From the NCBI GenBank assembly GCA_026874595.1, contig CM049314.1:3433318-3497317 (forward strand): a stretch of DNA of 64,000 nt, in the 5' to 3' direction. Shown piece after piece: positions 49,701 to 56,039 of the stretch. This DNA is from Sipunculus nudus. Lineage: Eukaryota; Annelida; Sipuncula; Golfingiida; Sipunculidae. The position numbers and the translations under genes are program-made. Position 1 is the first letter of the stretch. Each line of letters starts with the position of its first letter. The notes below the pieces were generated by a model, which ran no database searches, was not told where the DNA came from, and saw only the letters and a program-made list of their open reading frames with translations.

Positions 49701-51248
49701 CCTTTCCTTGTTGAGCCAACACCACCCTTTACAACTGGTTACACAGGCAGCTGCTGGCCAGCTGTGGCTTGGGGAAAACCCAGAGCAGACATTGTTCCCT
49801 TGTATCACTGTTTATAAGGACAATATATTCTTCGAATCAACATTTAAAGTGGACAAACACTGTCTAGGTGGTATGTAATATGCGCATTTGATAGGAATAT
49901 CTTTATTTCATAATGAATACAACATTTTCAAACAAAATATAAGAATTTAATTGTCATGTGGAATGTCTCCAGTTTTCTCAAATCATCTTCTAGGGCTCTC
50001 GCACAGCGTAGCGAAGTAAGAGAGCACGGGAGCTAGGGCTAGCATGCACTAAGCTGGCTGAAACAATCACGCCGGCTCACCCAGGCACCTTGTCTCGGCC
50101 CAAGACGTGTGATTCCGATCCGCACGCTCCTCTCTGTCAACGTCTTGGGAACGACTCTTAGGAAAACGCCTCGTAAGGTTCCAAATAGGAGACCCCTTTG
50201 GAATCGTATAATTGATATTTCAAGCGGTGTCAACATAAAATAATTACCTTTTTGTTGTCTTTGGATGTTTTGTTAAACATCTGTAAAGTATTGGCACCAA
50301 AATAATGCTCAATAGCCCTACTTATCCATAATTTTGCCAAGAGCTGATGTGTTTACATAGAGAACATGCCGCCATGATTACATTAAATGACCGACAATCC
50401 TTTGCAACGGGATTTAGACTGGGAACCCACTCTGATCTTATCGCTGTTTGATCTGGAAAAAGCGGGCGATAAATCTCGGTGGCAAGTACCAGTCGATCAA
50501 TGTCCGCTCATTACAAATTCCTGTATATTGTTATGTTTAAATCATGGCGGGCTTATAAGGATTGTTAGGGATAATATTTCATTAATATATTAAGGTAAGA
50601 ACGTGGTAAAGTTGCCAGAAAGACCCATTTACTACCAAAGACACTAACAGATGCATTTTGGTGTGTATATTTAGTAATTTTAAGAGTTTTTTTGGTGCCT
50701 TCTACCAGTGTCTACCATTTCACCATTACAAGGCCTAACTGTACAGGCCATTTCCACAACTGTGATCGTATCACAGTTGTGGATCCCCAACAACCAGGCA
50801 CCCAACACACAGGGTCAGAAGTAATCAGAACAAGTGCTGCGAGACCCTTTGTAAATACTGCATCCGCTCGATAAATGAAGACAGTAGCCTGTAGCTCTAT
50901 ATGATATACATTTCACAGCTCAGAGCCACAACTGGGTGACGGACCCTGGGTCTAATATAAAATAAGGACATACCACTTAGTGTTTCTTTACTTTATATAT
51001 CGAACGGATTATCGTTTAATTACTAATCAAAAAGAAATTATCAGTGAGTACAACATCTATGAAGGTGTCGTCAAGCCTAAAATACCGGTGAATTGTCCAG
51101 TAATCAGTCCTGACGAATGACATATTTGACTGTCAACTGTCATTTGCCCACTGTAACGATCTCTCACTTCTCACGGCCAAAGTATTATTTAATATCGACA
51201 AATATGTGAATCTTACTAATGTGAACTCTGCCAGAAGTTCCCCGCCAT
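10879..51248 (-). CDS. CCNC: Cyclin C, whole gene (11 coding exons, 298 codons)
   Basis: Cyclin C is the regulatory partner of CDK8/CDK19 in the kinase module of the nuclear Mediator complex. The spliced CDS joins, in minus-strand order, 51248-51217, 46080-45974, 39058-38974, 38272-38203, 37802-37751, 37212-37121, 23865-23771, 23127-23060, 13174-13095, 12507-12389 and 10975-10879. Phases agree at every junction, and the total of 897 nt gives 298 residues plus stop. Hallmarks of animal cyclin C are present: MAGNFWQSSH at the start, QQVIATATVYFKRFYAR and LASKVEEFGVISNSR in the cyclin box, ILECEF, KIVND, QWFAELSVD and SKMPKPK. The tail after that is a Q/S/G-rich stretch of ~35 residues, making the protein somewhat longer than the ~283-residue human form. 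All introns have GT/AG ends. Introns 1, 2, 6 and 8 are 5.1, 6.9, 13.3 and 9.9 kb and hold the mobile elements; the rest are 0.4-1.4 kb. Confidence 0.96.
11253..11921. repeat. 18-bp minisatellite, about 37 copies
   Basis: The unit CAAACTGAGGGAGAGCAC (variants ...GCAA, ...GCTA) repeats without interruption inside CCNC intron 10. Two main sub-variants, ACC and AAC/TAC, occur in blocks. Because 18 is a multiple of 3 the minus strand shows a leucine-serine frame, which is an artefact of the repeat and not a gene. Confidence 0.95.
12140..12169. repeat. (CA)n microsatellite
   Basis: About 14 uninterrupted CA dinucleotides in CCNC intron 10, between exons 11 and 10. Confidence 0.95.
12389..12507 (-). 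CDS. CCNC: CCNC exon 10
   Basis: The acceptor is TTGTTGTAG and the donor AG|GTGAGT. It encodes ILEITRYILGFYELWKGYKE, then KEEISGVLSKMPKPKLAPS and two bases of an Arg codon. This matches the last helix of the second cyclin fold and the conserved SKMPKPK. Confidence 0.95.
13095..13174 (-). CDS. CCNC: CCNC exon 9
   Basis: The acceptor is TTTTTCAG and the donor CAA|GTAAGA. After completing a split Ser codon it encodes CLHMACVIKDRDKKQWFAEL, then SVDLDQ. The QWFAELSVD motif is diagnostic of cyclin C. Confidence 0.95.
14118..16764 (+). mobile_element. Family P1, copy B (2.65 kb), inserted in P2-b
   Basis: The 5' end is CAAGGGACCCATGGGTCACG followed by GCGCTCAGCTG. The 3' end is a purine/pyrimidine (ACRG)n-like stretch (16689-16715), then the hairpin AGCTCAGATGACT-TAT-AGTCAGCTGAGCT and AA. 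The core has two ~680-bp units marked by CGTGCCATGG at about 15494 and 16173. No coding capacity. The flanking unit copy at 16765-17092 gives the sequence of the site without insertion. Confidence 0.8.
16765..17068 (+). repeat. Second copy of the ~300-bp unit that flanks P1-B
   Basis: This stretch repeats 13829-14117 almost base for base: GACACATCGTCTAGA, then CTGGACACCAGGCAGAGCC, down to CAGCTTAACAGGTTCTT. It is part of the P2-b core rather than a duplication made by the insertion, because the unit also continues past the second copy. Confidence 0.7.
17235..17279. repeat. Two-step hairpin at the edge of the ORF-bearing insert
   Basis: Outer arms ACAGCGCTT (17235-17243) and AAGCGCTGT (17271-17279) pair perfectly. 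Inner arms ATAGGT and ACCTAT (17249-17254, 17260-17265) pair inside them. It stands just where P2 similarity ends, so it may mark the end of a separate mobile element that carries the 181-codon ORF. Confidence 0.5.
17632..18177 (-). CDS. 181-codon ORF with SAM-like N-terminal domain, probably mobile-element derived
   Basis: The frame is intact from ATG 18177 to a stop at 17632 and is the longest in the window. Residues 8-62 alternate hydrophobic and charged positions like a small helical SAM/death-type fold: FLWAQKHKIDALTVQLLENE, GFTSLEALELLEAVDLV, ISRGQRKLVLKAM. Residues 70-95 are an N/Q-rich linker. Residues 100-125 include GGRHSTRDDIYTRQVLEMLA. The last residues run into a short ATGACATT repeat, so the natural C-terminus may be lost. 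In my recollection similar N-terminal modules occur in many bivalve mobile-element proteins; this is inference. It lies in CCNC intron 8 on the CCNC strand, GC-richer than its surroundings. No catalytic motif is visible. Confidence 0.55.
   Translation of the reverse strand: MGDTGDSKVFLWAQKHKIDALTVQLLENEGFTSLEALELLEAVDLVKTKISRGQRKLVLKAMSTMKPNSDIGLTNQPNNDHANSQQNPSEQQPQQEGHVAGGRHSTRDDIYTRQVLEMLAMQQTECKGSCPDISSWAPKDGVGQNIIRGNLQGPSAGNPRDVDFASALGSVASSTNWIMTL
18236..21392 (+). mobile_element. Family P1, copy C (3.16 kb)
   Basis: The 5' end is CAAGGGACCCATGGGTCACG followed by GCGCTCAGCTG. The 3' end is (ACRG)n at about 21281-21340, then the hairpin AGCTCAGATGACT...AGTCAGCTGAGCT and AA. The core carries two ~670-bp units (AAGTTGGACAAAATTTAAGG at about 20100 and AAAGTTGGGCAAAATTTAAG at about 20780). 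The 5' half is shared with copy C2 at 30867. A G-run lies at about 19841-19853. No genuine ORF. Confidence 0.8.
21393..23059. other. CCNC intron 8, repeat-poor part
   Basis: I see no exon or known repeat end in these 1.7 kb. A GC-richer patch at 21830-21930 has an open antisense frame without splice sites. Confidence 0.4.
23060..23127 (-). CDS. CCNC: CCNC exon 8
   Basis: The acceptor is TTCTGTTTGCAG and the donor CTCA|GTAAGT. It encodes KIVNDSLRTDVSLMYPPYLI and AL, plus the first base of the next codon. The segment matches the cyclin C KIVNDTYRTDLCLLYPP region. Confidence 0.95.
23378..23453. repeat. 38-bp direct duplication
   Basis: The string CAGTATTATTAAATCTACAG followed by AGTTTATTGACTCATGTG occurs twice in tandem in CCNC intron 7. 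Confidence 0.85.
23771..23865 (-). CDS. CCNC: CCNC exon 7
   Basis: The acceptor is TTTTTTCCCTGTAG and the donor CATG|GTAAGA. It encodes DCCLILYHPYRPLLQYSADI, then AQDDEELLSIS and two bases of Trp, completed by exon 8. A decayed copy lies 126 bp further upstream in transcription. Confidence 0.96.
23897..23990 (-). pseudogene. Decayed tandem copy of CCNC exon 7
   Basis: The copy reads DCCLILYPPCRPLPQYSADI then AQDDEELLSIS in one open frame, so it arose from exon 7. Its acceptor is CCCTGTGG in place of CCCTGTAG, destroying the AG, and the donor GTAAGA is replaced by CACCCATTA. It also has His-to-Pro, Tyr-to-Cys and Leu-to-Pro changes in the conserved stretch. It cannot be spliced as an exon by the usual rules. 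It arose by a local ~126-bp duplication that included some intron. Confidence 0.85.
24517..25114 (+). mobile_element. Family P1, 5' part only (E), related to copy B
   Basis: It starts GGGACCCACGGCGCTCAGCTG-like with the ATGGGTC of the usual palindrome deleted, and then follows the 5' 600 bp of copy B (GAGGCACATGCTGGTTTTGT, TGTATTCATGAATGC-type text). No 3' end of its own is seen before element F begins. Confidence 0.6.
25115..27004 (+). mobile_element. Family P1, copy F, related to copy C, damaged 3' hairpin
   Basis: The 5' end is CAAAGGACCCATGGGTCACG followed by ATGCCCAAC, without the usual CTCAGCTG. The interior follows copy C from its position 18885 on. The 3' end has (ACGG)n and CTCAGATGACTTATAGTCA, then TCTAAAA: the GCTGAG half of the hairpin is lost. 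Confidence 0.65.
28749..29243 (+). mobile_element. Family P2, copy c, 3' part only
   Basis: It begins within a P2 unit (GATGCAGGTGGCGCCACCAA) directly after the 3' end of D, and ends with the intact P2 3' end AAGCTCACAGGTTCGCTAA. A 5' end is absent. Confidence 0.65.
29244..29515 (+). mobile_element. Family P1, 3' part only
   Basis: It begins inside the copy-C core (ACAGATCAGTGGTTTTGATA) immediately after the P2 3' end and runs to the full P1 3' hairpin ending AGTCAGCTGAGCTAA. It is the fourth family 3' end in 2.5 kb. Confidence 0.7.
29516..30866. other. CCNC intron 6, unassigned part
   Basis: No exon is supported. GGCGCTCAGCTG at about 29770 resembles a P1 5' end lacking its first bases. 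The minus-strand frame 30039-29842 is open for 65 codons and mildly coding-like, without recognisable homology or splice sites. Confidence 0.35.
30401..30470 (+). repeat. 5S rRNA-like stretch (pseudogene or 5S-derived SINE piece)
   Basis: The string CGGTTAGCTTTTGGATGGGT then GACCGCGTGTAC resembles the 3' half of animal 5S rRNA (GGTTAGTACTTGGATGGGAGACCGCCTGGGAATAC), including the box C region. The 5' half is not recognisable. It is either a 5S pseudogene or a fragment of a 5S-derived SINE. Confidence 0.5.
30867..35844 (+). mobile_element. Family P1, copy C2, split by P1-A2
   Basis: The 5' end is CAAGGGACCCATGGGTCACG followed by GTGCTCAGCTG, and the 3' end is AGCTCAGATGACT...AGTCAGCTGAGCTAA at 35844. 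Outside the insert (32730-35162) it runs collinear with copy C. It contains a local ~65-bp duplication at about 31870-31998 and a G-run at about 32562-32575. Confidence 0.8.
32730..35162 (+). mobile_element. Family P1, copy A2 (2.43 kb), nested in C2
   Basis: It is nearly identical to copy A1 (7511-9948) from end to end by eye, including the same pseudo-frames. The 5' end is CAAGTGACCCTTGGGTCATG and the 3' end AGTCAGCTGAGCTAA. DR1 elements TGACCTTTGACCT are at 34526-34538, 34661-34673 and 34807-34819. The host copy C2 gives the uninterrupted target when compared with copies C and F. Confidence 0.85.
35845..37120. other. CCNC intron 6, repeat-poor AT-rich part
   Basis: No repeat end, exon or RNA gene is seen between the end of P1-C2 and exon 6. 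Confidence 0.4.
37121..37212 (-). CDS. CCNC: CCNC exon 6
   Basis: The donor is ATG|GTAAGT. Of two possible acceptors, the one at TTTCCAG (37213-37215) keeps the frame and restores KNR before FQYAWSQEFPYRINHILEC, then EFNLLELM. The nearer AACAG site would lose 10 nt and break the frame. It corresponds to TRFSYAFPKEFPYR...LLELM of human cyclin C. Confidence 0.93.
37751..37802 (-). CDS. CCNC: CCNC exon 5
   Basis: The acceptor is GATATAG and the donor GTAG|GTAAGT. It encodes EFGVISNSRLLSTCQTV plus one base; the frame fits exons 4 and 6. The upstream pyrimidine tract is weak. Confidence 0.93.
38203..38272 (-). CDS. CCNC: CCNC exon 4
   Basis: The acceptor is TTGTATTTCAG and the donor GAG|GTACGT. 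It completes Arg and encodes NSLKCVDPLLMAPTCVLLAS, then KVE: the core of the first cyclin fold. Confidence 0.95.
38974..39058 (-). CDS. CCNC: CCNC exon 3
   Basis: The acceptor is TTAATATTCCAG and the donor CCAG|GTTTGT. It encodes IQTLGEQLKFRQQVIATATV, then YFKRFYA and two bases of Arg. The donor departs from GTRAGT at +3 and +4. Confidence 0.95.
39660..40648 (+). mobile_element. Family P1, copy X (0.99 kb), nested in P2-d
   Basis: The 5' end is TAGGGACCCATGGGTCTCAA followed by CGCTCAG. The 3' end is (ACGG)n at about 40570-40595, then CCTCAGTTGACG...CAGTCAGCTGAGCTAA. TGACCTTGA is found at 39835-39843 and 39978-39986 in its core. Comparison with P2-a at 5394-5430 gives the uninterrupted site. 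Confidence 0.8.
43571..45305 (-). mobile_element. Family P3, copy 2 (1.74 kb), reverse orientation, nested in P2-d
   Basis: Read on the plus strand: hairpin GTATCCGC...GCGGATAC (43572-43604), (CGC)n at about 43618-43631, 280-bp core units, and at the far end the hairpin TAGTCG-CTTGT-CGACTA (about 45277-45293) and CTAG. On the minus strand this is the same order as P3-1. It contains no coding frame that survives from unit to unit. Confidence 0.7.
43833..45180. repeat. 280-bp tandem array, about 4.5 copies
   Basis: The phrase TGCACAAATGTAGCCCTTGG recurs at about 43833, 44113, 44393 and 44673, an exact 280-bp period. The first four units are almost identical and the last one and a half are diverged. 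Each unit carries two GGTGGCGCCACC palindromes. The 70-codon plus-strand frame repeated in each unit begins in the same box and is a by-product of the repeat. Confidence 0.9.
45974..46080 (-). CDS. CCNC: CCNC exon 2
   Basis: The acceptor is TTTTATTTTACAG and the donor AATT|GTAAGT. After completing Tyr it encodes HQWLLDRQDLLRERQSDLKL, then LTEETYQKIMIFFAN. Its first 72 nt (46080-46009) are the source of the array at 46081-47755. Confidence 0.96.
46081..47755 (-). repeat. Array of 16 copies of the 5' part of CCNC exon 2 with its splice acceptor
   Basis: The unit is 104 bp: 72 nt of exon 2 (through ...CTGACAGAAGA) plus a 32-nt spacer that reads TGGTAATGGTTATCATGTG then TTTTGTTTTACAG on the minus strand. 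The box CCACTGATG (plus strand) recurs at 46175, 46279, 46383, 46487, 46591, 46695, 46799, 46902, 47006, 47110, 47214, 47318, 47422, 47525, 47629 and 47733. Every unit keeps an AG acceptor with a T-rich tract and a GTAATG at the place where the exon would continue, but none keeps the last 35 nt of exon 2. Two 103-bp units 623 bp apart reveal a second-level six-unit repeat. The array lies in intron 1 just upstream of the true exon. 104 is not a multiple of 3, so read-through would shift frame. Confidence 0.93.
47756..49638. other. CCNC intron 1, AT-rich, unassigned
   Basis: No exon, repeat end or RNA gene is seen. A short C-run lies at about 47978-47986. The overlapping open frames near 48640-48890 on both strands are AT-rich chance frames. 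Confidence 0.35.
49639..49870 (+). CDS. Candidate internal exon on the strand opposite to CCNC
   Basis: An open frame with coding-like composition runs ALEIVSKSEKELRDLSLLSQ, HHPLQLVTQAAAGQLWLGEN, PEQTLFPCITVYKDN and ends at a good donor, GTG|GTATGT (49871). The left edge is an AG in GCGACCCAG (49658) or in AAACAAG (about 49630). It sits in CCNC intron 1 in antisense. I do not recognise the family. No partner exon could be joined with confidence, so an isolated exon of an overlapping gene or a retained transposon fragment are both open. Confidence 0.35.
49871..51216. other. CCNC intron 1, GC-richer part with short open frames
   Basis: Two stretches (about 50045-50240 and 50376-50500) are GC-richer than the rest, with open frames on both strands, for example MTDNPLQRDLDWEPTLILSL from 50387. 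None has a full splice context that I can defend. They may be remnants of a mobile element or of an antisense gene. Confidence 0.3.
50753..50783. repeat. Perfect 14-bp inverted repeat with 3-nt loop
   Basis: TCCACAACTGTGAT (50753-50766) is followed by CGT and then its exact complement ATCACAGTTGTGGA (50770-50783). It would form a very stable hairpin or cruciform. No T-run follows, and no known element end is nearby. Confidence 0.9.
51217..51248 (-). CDS. CCNC: CCNC exon 1 (start codon)
   Basis: ATG at 51248-51246 in the context GAAAATGG (A at -3, G at +4). It encodes MAGNFWQSSH and two bases of Tyr, then the donor TTA|GTAAGA. The match to the invariant cyclin C N-terminus fixes the start. 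Confidence 0.95.
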
Positions 51249-51400
51249 TTTCTTTCTGCACTTTACACGAGGATAAGCTAATCATTCATGAAATATGACG
51301 AATAAATTGACTGATTGACTCTTTGGCGGTCCTCTTTGTTCCCTAATTTCGCCCATCAGAAAGCCGGGTGTCACCGGAAAACATATTTTCTTAAGTTTTT
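51249..51400 (-). promoter_or_regulatory. CCNC: CCNC 5' UTR and likely promoter
   Basis: This is the sequence directly upstream of the CCNC ATG. There is no TATA box at a suitable distance. TTTGGCGG at about 51322-51329 resembles an E2F-type site (TTTSGCGS). The start of transcription is not determined. The assignment rests on position. Confidence 0.35.
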
Positions 51401-53929
51401 CCTGGATTTTTATATAATATGAACCACCGTTATGTTTCAGCTTTGTTACTTTTTCTACACTTATAATTACACCTTACTTCTAAGATTAATAATAAAATAC
51501 ATAAAATGATGAAAATATCTGAATGTTAAATATAAAATAATTTAGGCTATGCATTTAAGGTTTGAAGAAATTTACAAAATCATAGCCTTAATTTTTACGC
51601 AACTCTACATTCTATGGTACACGTAGTGTACAATAAAATTTCATATGTCAAAATAATTCCGTGGATAATTTCTTTTACAAATGTAAAACTTCTTTAAATC
51701 AGACACCTCTAGATATATGCAAAATATACAAATTATCATATTAAGTTTGCAAAATATCAAAGGAACAGTGGGCCTACTGGTTATTATGAAAAAAAAATAC
51801 AAAAAGACGACCAAGGGCTCTTTGAATCCCCTATCATAACTCATAAAATACGTACAGTTGTAGGGGGTTTCCCCACAAATAATATAAAACAACACAGAAT
51901 TTACAGTTCAAGTAACAATAAGTGATTTTTTTTTTTATTTTTAATTTTCTAACAGATAAGGTAATGATGGTTTATGCTTCAAGATACCTCACAATTAATT
52001 CAAGATAATCTACAAATAGTGTCATCCACGATTTATTTAGCTCATAATTATGCAAAATGTACAAACTACCTCATTAAATATCCAATAATCGAAAAGGCCC
52101 CTGGGCTCATTAGACCCTACTGAAAAAAAAAACAAGTAAGCTTTGACTCCTCCATTATAAAACACGTCCAGGATTTCTTTCACAATGCATGGTGATTAAT
52201 TAATTCACTTTTTTACTTGAGGAATGATATGTAAAGTCTCTAACGTTTTTAAAGATTTTTGTCTGTCTTTTACATTAAGATAATAGTCCTAATTAAAAGT
52301 GTAAGAAATGTACTGAATTAATAAAAAAAGAGCACATGTTTATTTTCTAAAATTATTAAATTAAAAAAAACACACACACGCACAAAACATATCACACACA
52401 CAATTAAATACTCAAATGACCGTGTTAACAACATTACGGGCCCCTGGGTAAAACAATAGCCCGGGCCCCCCACGTGCAACTAATTCAATAGGCCGGGCCC
52501 CCTACACGCAACTAATAAAAACTCGACAAAGGCCTAGTTTACTCATATGAACGAAGCCATTTTTTCAACCCCCCCCCCCCCCCAACACTAGCTTACTCCT
52601 TTAAATTTCTCCAAGCCCTTTTGTGCGACTGTTTAAAAAATGAAAGTATAATAGCATAATATAATTAGTGAGGCATAATTAGTAGTATAATTTTGATTGC
52701 TGGTATAGGTACACTGTACAGGGTGACACCATGATTCTGCAGTCCTTAAAGGGGTACACATAATTTAGTCTGGTAGAAATTACACTTCACAGTAGCGTTT
52801 ATACATCCAGACATTTATATATAGAATTTTAACCACTTAAATAACAGATAATAATCTAGTCCACCCCTTGATGATTAAAGAGTAATTGCTTGAAAAACAA
52901 ACCAGTATAATCAGTGAATACTTAAATTATGTGCACCGGCCCTCATATGTTCACAGCTGCACAAAGAATTGCATCTGTATAATGACAACATTTGCTGAAC
53001 ATCGATACCAAATTTACCCGCAGTTACCACTACCATGCAAATGACACTAAATGATACCATTTGATCATCATAATTTATTATCATTACAGTCAACTGATCT
53101 TCATTACGTCAGGCAAGTTCTGCTGCTTCATTGTTATCAAGAGCTCCAGCGAAACAAAGCGACTAATATGCAGGTTGAACACTCCTGTATATAGCAGTTC
53201 TTGAACATGTTTTTTTGCACAAAAAAGTGCATTACTCTGAAATTAAATGAATAAAGTAAAAAAAAAAACTTGTTAAAAGAGACTTTTATTCCTAATATTT
53301 ATCAATATTTTTCTCGCGTTTTAAAAAATTAATGCTGATATACGTAGATATGGCCCTTGACCACGTGCCCAGTTTACCGACCCCCCCCCCCCCCCCCCCC
53401 ACATCACTTACACACGTCATAGGGCATTCACACACAATCATTCAAGACTTACACTCGCACACTCGGTATATTTTCTACAATGCCTGATATGCCTGCATCT
53501 AAATGTTCCACAAAATCTGTAAATGTGGTAGCATATAAGCATTGTATGTCTTGGTTTGAAATTAGAATTATTACAGTTAAAAATAGTTCGAACATGGCCA
53601 TACCCATACAGCTCTACAATGCTCACAGGTTTCACATGCTCAAATCATAAGTGAGGATAGGAACATGTTATATAGATCTGTATTGATATGGAAATTTGAA
53701 AGTAGATAAAAATACTCTGTTTTAACTCAAACTTGATCACTGCATGATACATCCACGAAAATATGAGTATACAAGTATATATGTTTATGAGAAATTACAA
53801 GTTCACGTTATTCGGTAGTACCGGTTCCCTTAATCATCACTGTGACAGCTACAACAACACACACACACACGTATATACGACTTTTCTGTGTTTACCTTTT
53901 TCATATATAAACAATGAACCAGCATGGCT

Positions 53930-53990
<61 letters not shown>

Positions 53991-54290
53991 ACAAATATTA
54001 TACAAGGTTCAAACCCAGGAAACACATAAAATTATACAAACACAAACTCAATGCAAAGCATCTTCACAACAAGAACCAAGATTACCCAAAAGTACTACCC
54101 AGCACGAAGTCTGACATGTTAACATATAAGGTACATAGACATTTGCAATATAAATTGTGTATTGTCTGTTCATTTTGGCTGAATACAATAGTTTGTCAGC
54201 AAAACCATCCCTCCACGTCAAGGACTTTTTATCTGGGAGTTAACACAATCCACGTGTGATTGTTTGTGATTGACTGCATGAACAGACTTC
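51401..54290. other. Intergenic AT-rich sequence with C-runs
   Basis: No exon is supported. C-runs lie at about 52568-52582 and 53381-53400. A short tandem stretch of GGGCCCC with GCAACTAAT is at about 52440-52520. A (TA)n microsatellite follows at 53942-53985. Confidence 0.4.
53942..53985. repeat. (TA)n microsatellite
   Basis: About 22 uninterrupted TA dinucleotides. It produces the isoleucine-tyrosine frames on the plus strand, which are not genes. Confidence 0.95.
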
Positions 54291-54430
54291 CGATCTTGCG
54301 CATGCGTGACAACTCCAAAACAAAGCAAATAAACATCACAGAAGACCCACAGAAGAAACATCAGTTGGAAACTTGAAAAATCTTGAGTTGTGAAGTTGTA
54401 CGGTACGGCCAATAGGTGGCGTGTGCTCTA
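54290..54430 (-). promoter_or_regulatory. Weak promoter candidate with NRF1-like and CCAAT motifs
   Basis: TGCGCATGCG (54297-54306) matches the NRF1 core, which is uncommon in this AT-rich region, and CCAAT is at 54409-54413. A 64-codon minus-strand frame (54412-54218) contains a hydrophobic stretch, MFLLWVFCDVYLLCFGVV, but has no donor site that supports it as a first exon. The orientation is therefore uncertain. Confidence 0.2.
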
Positions 54431-55391
54431 TTTTCACGTTTCAAGCGGACCTATGATGAATGAATAATATTTAATATGTAAAAATGTAATTTCAGTTTAA
54501 AAAGCATTTGCAAGCCATTAAAAGAACAAACAACCATTACCTCAATTATCCAAGAGTTTTATTTTCAAAATTTAGGAAGAAAGACAGAGTAGTACTTTTA
54601 ATCTGTAGATTTTTATTTGTATATTAAGATGTTGTTATAGTTAAGTGCTTAATTGTTGCTAGATGTGAGATATATCGTATGTTTGTTTGTTTTTTTTTTT
54701 ACTTCTTAATATTGAAATCTTCAAACCAACTGAAAAAAATGTGTTTAATATATAGCGGATATAATATAAGATGAACTGAGCATTGCACATATGTACATTA
54801 CATCATTTACATGGAGCTAAAAGTTATTTGAACACATTTAAAAGTAAAATGAAAGTAATGTAGATTCACAATACTCGAACCTTGCGTGTAGTACGGAAGC
54901 ACATACAATCAGCTCTTGATGGACTTTTACTAATGACATTTGATCTTAGACTTTGGTGACCGCAGTAAGGAGCAGCTAGGGCGCTCAACACATTGGGAAA
55001 AAGGGTCTAATCACACATGAGCAAACAAAAGTTGGAGGAACCATTATAACTTTACAGTACTAGTATCTCATTGTATACAATCAACACACAGTAAATGTCT
55101 TTGTATGTTTTCATGCTGTCTGATGGCTGATATACCAATTAATCAGTAAAGAAACATGTGAAAACTGTACATATTGTTGCAACTTGTGTGCCTACAAATA
55201 TGTTTATTTTTTTTGGGGGGGGGGGGGGGGGGGTTGCCGACCAGTAAGATTTTTCAAGATCGGCCCCTACCCTGGTTGAACGCTCTGCAGATATCCTATG
55301 TTATGAGAGTGCCTAACAGTCGTGCTTCACTCAAATATGTCTCTGCCTTTTTGGGAACCTTCAGTGTGACGACCCTCACTGTTTTTTTTTT

Positions 55392-55422
<31 letters not shown>

Positions 55423-55800
55423 GTGCGAGGGGGTTGAATACATACCCAGGACCCGCAGGTGAGCTCGTTCGAGGCCAGGATAGTCGTGTGAAAATGCGCT
55501 GTCACGTGGTCCGAAATCCACATGTAATCCTGCAGATGTGTATAAACTTGGTGGCAAACCATATAAAACTGAAGGCAGTTTCCTCTTCCAATAGAAAAAA
55601 ATAATAAGAAGATAATCAAAAAGTTAATTCACACCTGGACAGCACCGCTCGTTGATCTGATTCCTAGTCCTGTGCCAGAACCGGTCTTATTGTGGAGATA
55701 CAGGCGCAATGCGATACCACGCTCTTATTGGTCGAATACAATTATTTGTTCTGTGCGTACCCTGGTGTTCGGACCCGGAAAATCTTTGATGTACAAAGCA
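54431..55800. other. Intergenic sequence with long G-runs
   Basis: No gene is supported. G-runs are at about 55214-55233 and, after a T20 run, at about 55401-55423. These create glycine- or proline-rich pseudo-frames on both strands. Confidence 0.45.
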
Positions 55801-55835
55801 TTGGTTACAAGAGAGGAGTTCTTGGACGAATGCAG

Positions 55836-55842
55836 TATATAA
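55836..55842 (+). promoter_or_regulatory. TATA box candidate
   Basis: TATATAA follows an ATTGG (reverse CCAAT) at about 55727 and another at about 55803, in a GC-richer stretch (55640-56040). Transcription would begin near 55865, and the first suitable ATG is at 55991. Confidence 0.35.
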
Positions 55843-55990
55843 CCGCTGCGTGACGAGCGTAGAAGTTGAGCAGCATAGGCCATTTTGTTGCAACAGGTTC
55901 CCACGAGGTCACTCGGTGCGCGTTATATCTGTGCGGGAATGGGCCTTTAATACTGGGAGTCAGTGGGCATTTACATTTGACATCGTGGCA

Positions 55991-56025
55991 ATGAAAACTG
56001 CTCTGCATTGGCCATACATCCTGCT
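55991..56025 (+). CDS. Candidate first coding exon with signal-peptide-like start
   Basis: ATG opens MKTALHWPYIL with a lysine followed by hydrophobic residues, as in the start of a signal peptide. CT|GTAACG could serve as donor; otherwise the frame stops at TAA two codons later. The call rests on the TATA box 155 bp upstream and the residue pattern only. Confidence 0.2.
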
Positions 56026-56039
56026 GTAACGTTATGGCT

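Noticed and set aside
54000..54020. GGTTCAAACCC as a tRNA B box
   Set aside because: No A box, acceptor stem or cloverleaf could be found around it.
55296..55619. Proline- and lysine-rich minus-strand frame
   Set aside because: It is produced by the T20/G-run tract and changes with tract length.
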